From Nymphaea colorata (Eukaryota > Streptophyta > Magnoliopsida > Nymphaeales > Nymphaeaceae), in assembly GCF_008831285.2 (NCBI RefSeq), contig NC_045143.1:15401151-15465150 (forward strand): 64,000 bases of DNA. The letters are read 5' to 3'. A program made the position numbers and the translations under genes. Under the pieces are notes generated by a model. It was not told the DNA's origin. It ran no database searches and was given only the letters and a program-made list of their open reading frames with translations. Below are positions 57,901-64,000 of the stretch, piece by piece (the first letter of the stretch is position 1; the number at the start of each line of letters is the position of its first letter).

Positions 57901-60900
57901 GTCCAAATGCTTATCAGCTCTTAGTGAATGTCCTTTTATCATCAAATCAGTCCATAGAGTGCTCTTATTAAACACAACTTTATTTCAATGTATCGTAAAC
58001 GAGTCATGCAGTTGCATTATCACAATCTGTTTTGTCCAACTAGTTATCTGTTCTTAGTAAATGCCTCTTTATCATAAAACTAGTCTAGACCATGTCGTTG
58101 TCGCACTTAATTTGTTTGAGTTCTTATCACGTCCATGTAAACACGATTTTATTTGAGTGTATCGTAAAACAAATCCTACAGTTGTGTTATAGCATGATTT
58201 TTTTTGTCCAATTGCTTGTCGCTTTTTAGTAAACACCTTTTTATCATAAAACTAGTCTATACAGTGTTGTCTCATTTAATGTTTCCAAGTGCTTATCTCA
58301 TCCTTGTAAACACGATTTTATTTTAATGTATCGTAAAACCAATACTAGAGTTGCATTCTCGAAATCTGTTTTGTCTGAATGCTTATTGCCCCTTAGTAAA
58401 TGCCCTTTTATCGTCAAACCAGTTCATAGATTGTATCGTAAAACGAATCCTGGTGTTGCATTATCATAATCTATTTTGTCTGACTACTTATCTCTTCTTA
58501 GTAAACACCTTTTATAGTAAAACTAGTCCATACAGTGTCATCCATAGAGTGCTTATCGTGCCCTTGTAAACATGATTTTATTTAAGTGTTTCCTAAAATG
58601 AACCCTGTTGTTGCATTATCTCAATCTATTTTGCTTGACTGCTTATCACCTATTAGAAAATGTCTTTTTATCATGAAACTAGACTGTACCATGTCATTGT
58701 TGCATTTAATTTTTTCGAGTACTTATTGCATCCTTGTAAACGTGTTTTTACTTGAACATATTGTAAAACGAATAAACACAATTTTATTTGAGTGTATTGT
58801 AAATTGAATCTCGTAGTTGGCATTTCACACATTTTTTTGTCCAATTGCTTATCACCTCTGAGTAAATGCCTTTTTATCGTAAAGACAGTCCATGTGGTAT
58901 TGTGGTCACATTTAATTTTTCTGGGTGGTTATTGCGTCTTCGTAAACACAATTTTATCTGAATGTATCCTAAAATGAATCCTGCAGTTGCATTATCATAG
59001 TTGATTTTGTTTGACTGCTTATCGCCTCTCAATAAACCCCTTTTTGTCTTTAACCTAGTCCGTAGGTTGTTGTCGCATTTAATTTTTTTAAGTGCTTGTC
59101 ACGTACATGTAAACACAATTTTACTTTGGTGTATCGTCAAACAAGTCTAGTAGTTGCAATATCACATGACTTGTTGTGCTTATTATCTTTGTAAACACAA
59201 TTTTGTTTTAGTGTATTGTATAAATAATTTTGCAATTGCATTATCACAATCTGTTTTGTCTGACTGCTTACTGCTTCTTAGTGAATGCCTTTTTATAGTA
59301 AAAACAGTCCATGTAATGTTATTGTAGCATTTAAATTTTTTTATTGTTTCGTATAATGAATCATGCAGTTATGTTAACACAAAGTGTTTCGTTTGACTCT
59401 TAAAATGCTCTTAATAAATGCCTTTGTATTGTAAAATAGTCCATACAGTGTTGTTGTTGCATTTAATTTTTCTGAGTGCTTATTGTGTCCTTGTAAACAC
59501 AATTTTACATGAGTGTATCATAAAACAAATCATATAGTTGCATTATCGTACAATTATTTATGCTTATCACATCCTTGTAAATATGATTTTATTTGAGTAT
59601 ATCGTAAAATAAATACTGCAGCTACGTTATTGTAATATATTTTGTATGACTACTTATCGCCTCTTAGTAAATGCCTTTTTATCGTAAAACCAGTCCATAT
59701 AGTGTCATCGCATTTAATTTTTCTGAATGCTTATCAGGTTCTTCTAAACCCAATTTTATTTGAGTGTATGGTAAAACAAATCCTGAAGTTGCGTTATCAC
59801 AATCTTTTTGTCTAACTTCTTATTGACCCTTAGCAAATGCCTTTTTATCGTAAAAAAATCCATATAGTGTTGTTGTCGCATTTTATTTTTTCAAGTACTT
59901 ACTCTGTCCTTGTAAAAACGATTTTACTGGAGTGCATCATCAAACGAATCATGAAGTTGTTTTACCACATGATTTTTTGTGCTTATTGCGCCTTGTAAAT
60001 GCGATTTTATTTGTCCACATCCTAAAATAAATTCTATAGTTCTGTTATCGCATGACTTTTTGTTAGACTGCATATCATTTCTTAGTAAAACGACTTTTTA
60101 TTAGAAAAACTGTCCATATAGTGTTGTTATCACATTTAATTTTTCTAAGTGTTTATCGCATCCTTGTAAACATAATTTTATTTGAGTATATAGTAAAATG
60201 AATCCTATAGTTGCATTATCACAATCAGTTTTGTCTGACTGCTTATTGCTTCTTAGTAAATGCATTTTTATCGTCAAGTGAATCCAAATAGTATCGTTGT
60301 TATATTTAATTTTTGTGAGCGCTCGTCACATGCATGTAAACAAAATTTTATTTGAGTGTATCATAAAACAAATCCAATAGTTGCATTATGAAAATATGTT
60401 ATGTCTGACTGCTTATAGCTTCTTAGTAAATGCCATTTTATCGTAAAATTGGTCGTTGTTGCATTTGATTTTTTTTAGTGCTTATCGCATCCTTGTAAAC
60501 ATGGTTTTATTTGAGTGTATCATAAAACGAGTCTTACAGTTGTGTTATCAAAATCTATTCTGTCTAACCGCTTATTAACACTTAGTAAACACCTTTTTAT
60601 CGTAAAATCAATTCATACAATGTCGTTGCAACATTTAATTATTTCGAGTGCTTATCTTGGCCATGTAAACATGATTTTGTTTGTGTATACTGTAAAACGA
60701 GTCCTATAGTTGCATTATCACAATCTATTCTATGCAACTGCTGATCGTCTCTAAGTATATGACTTTTAATGGTAAAATTAGCCCATATCAAGTCATTGTC
60801 GCATTTAGTTTTTTTCAAGTGTTTGTCACATCCTAGTAAACAAGATTTTATTTGGATGTATCATAAAATGAATCTTACAATTGCATTATTGGAATATATT

Positions 60901-61290
60901 GTGTTTGAATACTTACGCGTCTTAATAAACTCCTTTTTATCTTAAAACCAGCCCATATAGTGTCGTTGTCACATTTAATTTTTTCAAGTGTTTATCATGT
61001 CCTTGTAAACATGATTTTATTTGAGTGTATCATAAAACAAATCCTGTAGTTGCGTTATTGCAATCTGTTCTGTCCAGTTGCTTATCATTTCTTAGTAAAT
61101 GTCTTTTTTCATCAAACTAGTCTTTACAGTGCTGCTGTAGCATTTAATTTTTTGGAGTCCTTAACATGTTCATGTAAATGTCTTTTTATCATAAAACCAG
61201 TCTATACAGTGTCATTATTGCATTTAATTTGTCTGAGTGTTTATCACATCCTTGCAAACATGATTTCATTTGAGTGTATTGTAAAACAAA
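51953..61290 (-). repeat. Satellite B array, large inverted block
   Basis: From about 51953 the unit is read on the opposite strand (ATTTTATTTGAGTGT, CGAATCCTGCAGTTGC, CTGCTTATCGCCTCTTAGTA, TGCCTTTTTATCGTAAAAC). It runs for about 9.3 kb, roughly 55 units, without a visible foreign insertion. Many short minus/plus open frames repeat the same peptide words because they are satellite translations, not genes. Confidence 0.92.
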
Positions 61291-64000
61291 TCGTGTTTAC
61301 AAGACCTAGAAAAATACTTGAAGGAATTAAATGTGACAATGATACTATATGGATTGGTTTTACGAGAAAATTTTACTAAGAGGTGAAAAGCAGTCAAACA
61401 AAATAGATTATGATAATGGAGTTACAGGATTCACCTAATGATACACTCAAAATAAAATCGTGTTTACAAGGACGTGATAAGCACTAAGAATAGTTAAATG
61501 CAACACAACACTATATGGACTGGTTTTATGGTAAAAAGACATTCACTAAGAAGTCATAAGCAGTCAAACAAAATAGATTTTGATAACGCAATTATATGAT
61601 TCGTTTTACGATACACTTAAATAAAATTGTGTTTACAAGGACGCAATAAGCACTAAAAAAAAATCAAATACGACAACAACACTCTATGGTTTGGTTTGAT
61701 GATGAAATTTTGTTTACTAGAAGGTGATAAGCATTCAGACAAAATAGATTGTGATAACAGATCTACAGTATTGGTTTTACGATACACTAAAATAAAATAG
61801 TGTTTAGGCGGATGCGATGAACATTTGAAAAAAATAAATGCGACAACAACACTGTATGGATTGCTTTTACGATGAAAAGGCATTTACTAAGAGGCAATAT
61901 AAGCAGTCGGGCAAAAAATCATGCGATAACGCAACTTCAGGATTGTTTTATCACTTAAATAAAATCGTGTTTTCAAGGACACAATAAGCACTCTGAAAAA
62001 TAAACTGCGACAATGACATATTATGGACTAGTTCTACACTAAAAAGGCATTCACTAAGAGGCGATAAGTTGTCAAGCAAAGCAAATTGCGATAATGCAAC
62101 TGCAGTATTCATTTTATGATGCACTCGAGTAAAATTGTGTACACAATGATGCAATAAAAACTCCAAAAAATTAAATGTGACAGTAACACTTCATTCTTCT
62201 GGTTTTACAACTACACAATTGAAGGATTTGCTTTACAATACACACCACCAAAATAGTTTTTACAAGGATGCAATAACCACTTAGAAAAACTAAATGTTAC
62301 AACGACACTCTATAGAACTGGTTATACGATGGAAAGGCATTTACTAAGAGGTGACAAGGATTCAAACAAAACAAATTGCGGCAACACAACTGTGGGATTT
62401 ATTTTACGATACATTCAAGTAAAATCATGTTTATATGGATGCAATAAGCACTCAGAAAAATTAAATATGACAACAGCACTGTATGTCCTGATTATACAAA
62501 AAAAGGTGTTTACTAAGAGTCGATTAGCAATCAAACAATACAAATTATAATTACCCAATAGTAGGATTCGTTTTACGAAAAACTCAAATAAAATATTGTT
62601 TATAAGGACACGATAAGCACAAAAAAACATGTGATAACGCAGTTGAAGGATTTGTTTTATAATACACTAAAGTAAAATCATATTTACAAGGATGTGATAA
62701 GCACTCAAAAAAATTAAATGTGGCTACAACACTATAAGGATTGGTTTTACGATAAAAAGACGTTTATTAGGAGTTGCTAAGTAGTGACAAATCATATTGC
62801 AAAAGTGCAACTGTAGGATTGATTTTATGATACACTCAAATAAAATCATGTTTGTAAGGATGCGATAAGCACAGAAAAATCATGTGATAATGTAACCGTT
62901 GGACTCATTTTAGGATACATTCAAGTAAAATTGTGTTTACAATGCAATATGAACTCAAAAAAATTAAATGCGACAAATGACACTGTATGGGCTAGTTTTA
63001 CGATCAAAAAGCGTTTACTAAGTGGCAATAACAGTCAGACAAAACAAATGAAATAACACAAGTGCAAGATTTATTTTACATTCAAACAAAATCATGTTTA
63101 CAAGGACGCAACAAGAACTCACAAAAATTAAGTGCGGCAATGACACTACATGAACTGGCTTTACAATAAAAAGGCATTTACTAAGAGGTCATAAGGAGTC
63201 AGACAAAAAATTATATGATAATGCAACTGTAGGATTCGTTTTATAGTACAAAAAATAAAATTTTGTTTACAATGAGGGTATGATTATGCATTAATGCAAT
63301 TACAAGATTTGTTTTACCATACACCCGAGTAAAATCATGTTTCCAAGGCCATGACAATAATTCAAAAAAATTAGATGTGACAACGGCACAGCGTGGACTA
63401 GTTTTACGACAAAAACACGTTTATGAAGAGATGATAAGCAATTAGGCAAAATAGACTAAGATAATGATGCTACTATAGGATTCGTTTTACGAAGTACTCA
63501 AATAAAATCGTGTTTCCATGGCCTAGAAAAACACTCAAAATAATTAAATGTGACAATGACATTGTATGGACTTGTTTTACGATGAAAAGGCATTTACTAA
63601 GAGGAGAAAAGCAGTCAGACATAACATATTAGAATAACACAATTATAGGATTCATTTTACAATACACTCAAATATTATCATGTTTACAAGGTCGCGATAA
63701 GCACTAAGAAAAATTAAATGTGACACGACACTGTATGAACTGATTTATGATAAAAAGACATTTATTAAGATGCAATAAGTAGTGAGACAAAACATATTAC
63801 AATAACGCAACTGTATGATTCATTTTACAATACACTCAAATGAAATTGCATGTACAAGGAAGCGATAAGCACTCAAAAAAATTAAATGACAATGACACTC
63901 TATGGATTGGTTTGACGATAAAATTTCATTTATTAATGATAAGCATTCAAACAAAATAGATTGCGATAACAAATTTGCAGCATTGGTTTTTGAATACACT
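61291..64000 (+). repeat. Satellite B array, plus orientation again, to window edge
   Basis: At about 61288-61293 the array turns back to the orientation of 48869-51952 (AAATCGTGTTTACAAG...). About 16 units follow and the array continues past the right edge. Confidence 0.92.

Noticed and set aside
49052-64000. Dozens of 60-170-residue frames with recurring words such as HLIFSSAYHILVN
   Set aside because: They are frames of the satellite B unit, repeated at satellite spacing and changing strand with the array orientation; no start, no codon-position signal.
40765-64000. CRISPR-like array of spaced repeats
   Set aside because: Units are contiguous tandem copies without unique spacers, in a eukaryotic context.
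61400-64000. CENP-B box search in satellite B
   Set aside because: No TTCG....A..CGGG pattern was found; TTCGTTTTACGATA is only superficially similar.

Overview
This looks like nuclear DNA of a seed plant, most likely an angiosperm. The evidence is plant-specific gene families (a kinesin-like calmodulin-binding protein and a pentatricopeptide-repeat protein), plant-type Ty1/copia and Ty3/gypsy polyproteins with initiator-Met tRNA primer sites, plant hAT transposase domains, and about 23 kb of AT-rich satellite DNA. I cannot name the species. No bacterial, organellar or CRISPR content was seen.

Layout. 1-5.6 kb: the 5' end of a minus-strand kinesin gene (KCBP/ZWICHEL type): an untranslated first exon, a leader intron, one short coding exon and then more than 4.6 kb of intron that runs off the left edge and holds a Copia end and a 1.56-kb non-autonomous hAT element. 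5.6-8.1 kb: upstream DNA with a 105-bp tandem duplication and a FAR1-like fragment. 8.1-17.7 kb: decayed retrotransposons: a Copia carrying an inverted LTR piece, a chromovirus-like Gypsy 3' fragment, and a Copia with two LTRs. 17.7-20.7 kb: GC-richer DNA, possibly a long solo LTR. 20.7-21.5 kb: an open PPR reading frame whose last residues are replaced by AT-rich repeat sequence.

22.9-37 kb: a nest of elements. A minus-strand Gypsy polyprotein is split by a 965-bp hAT-like element (perfect 8-bp target duplication) and by a 10.3-kb hAT transposon (8-bp duplication, 7/8 identical). The hAT is itself split by a structurally complete 5.48-kb Copia (5-bp duplication CACCA) and by two small inverted-repeat elements inside its transposase gene. 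37-38.2 kb is a plus-strand Tat/Ogre-like Gypsy remnant, followed by a degenerate minisatellite (38.2-39.5 kb).

40.8-64 kb is two unrelated satellites. SatA has a ~107-bp unit and spans 40.8-48.9 kb, with one orientation switch near 47.65 kb. SatB has a ~170-bp unit and spans 48.9 kb to the right edge, with switches near 51.95 and 61.29 kb. The SatB unit is visibly an ancient dimer of two diverged ~80-90-bp halves. Nothing in the last 23 kb looks coding. The window reads as a gene-poor pericentromeric or heterochromatic edge: a gene start at the left, nested transposons in the middle and satellite at the right. All coordinates and identities come from reading by eye; element names are family-level assignments, not database hits.
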